A stretch of 16,009 bases of DNA, from assembly GCA_966112985.1 (NCBI GenBank), contig CBHWET010000070.1:1-16009 (forward strand), given 5' to 3'. The first letter of the stretch is position 1. Every line of letters starts with the position of its first letter. The position numbers and the translations under genes were made by a program. The notes under the pieces were generated by a model. It had not been told where the DNA came from, made no database searches, and saw nothing but the letters and a program-made list of their open reading frames with translations. Shown in pieces: positions 15,729 through 16,009 of this stretch. Source of the stretch: CBHWET01 sp966112985. Its GTDB lineage: Bacteria > Verrucomicrobiota > Verrucomicrobiia > Limisphaerales > JACDHS01.

Positions 15729-15980
15729 TCAGTGCCTCACGCGACTTTGGATAGGGGCGTGGTGAACGAGAATGGCACGTTCCAGAACCAGGTCACAGTC
15801 TTCGTAATAAGCAATGAAGGAATTTTGCGAAGTCAGTGTTTTGATAAACCCAAGACTGATCGGAGTGCCATCGAAATTTTTGATCACAATCCGATCCAGG
15901 CGATTTGTAAGTTTCCCGACTTGGATCATCCAGTTCGTTTCAGCGCAGTTCACCTCATCCGGCTTCATCAACGCGCCCAT
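15729..15980 (-). CDS. Orphan hypothetical protein, 83 residues
   Basis: An in-frame TGA lies seven codons upstream of the ATG at 15980, so the gene is complete; ATG 15968 (MKPDEV) is the alternative start. The product is small, acidic to neutral, with a beta-rich look (RIVIKNFDGTPISLGFIKTL and SFIAYYEDCDLVLERAILV) and no signal peptide or membrane helix. I recognise no family. It is on the same strand as the porin, which starts 123 bases further on; the gap has a possible promoter region but no clear boxes. It may be a stand-alone gene; expression is uncertain. Confidence 0.45.
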   Translation of the reverse strand: MGALMKPDEVNCAETNWMIQVGKLTNRLDRIVIKNFDGTPISLGFIKTLTSQNSFIAYYEDCDLVLERAILVHHAPIQSRVRH

Positions 15981-16009
15981 AGAGCCGACGACATTACTTC
16001 AGGCAATTG

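Overview
The window reads as a chromosomal piece from a Gram-negative bacterium, most likely of the phylum Verrucomicrobiota (Pedosphaera/Limisphaerales type). This is an inference from gene types: an outer-membrane porin whose mature N-terminus carries a short helical 'LINKLVEKGILTTKEAKEL' segment, a secreted parallel beta-helix protein, a secreted GH25 muramidase decorated with fibronectin III and golvesin-like modules, and many dispersed palindromic repeats between genes. No rRNA, tRNA, CRISPR or recognisable transposase gene was found.

Layout, left to right. 3-308: C-terminal end of an unrecognised gene. 309-799: no gene, but a structured ~265-bp MITE-like element with 15-bp perfect terminal inverted repeats and 12-bp flanking direct repeats. 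800-1243 (-): orphan gene. 1474-2037 (+): small secreted protein with an Ig-like (BsuPI-like) domain. 2096-5973 (+): a two-gene unit, namely a 51-residue single-pass membrane peptide whose stop overlaps by four bases the start of a 1241-residue protein ending in a PD-(D/E)XK nuclease-like domain. This pair is the best candidate for an undescribed, possibly defensive, system. 5974-7620: a 1.6-kb gene-free repeat island holding (a) a strikingly regular array of about eleven 42-43-bp units with palindromic cores (6191-6655), and (b) two related ~160-bp palindromic elements (6756-6916, 7028-7187).

The right half is more conventional. 7621-8532 (+) is a beta-helix protein and 8754-12092 (+) a modular muramidase, both exported. 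The muramidase ends in an intrinsic terminator that lies inside the 3' coding end of the convergent CHAD gene. On the minus strand, a phosphofructokinase gene (13014-14135) is followed 13 bases later by the CHAD-domain gene (12106-12999), so the two probably form an operon linking glycolytic phosphate transfer with a polyphosphate-binding protein. Upstream on the same strand are a porin (14304-15605) and a small orphan gene (15729-15980).

All family assignments are from motif reading by eye; no database search was possible. Function of the 1241-residue protein, the 42-bp array and the orphan genes is unknown.
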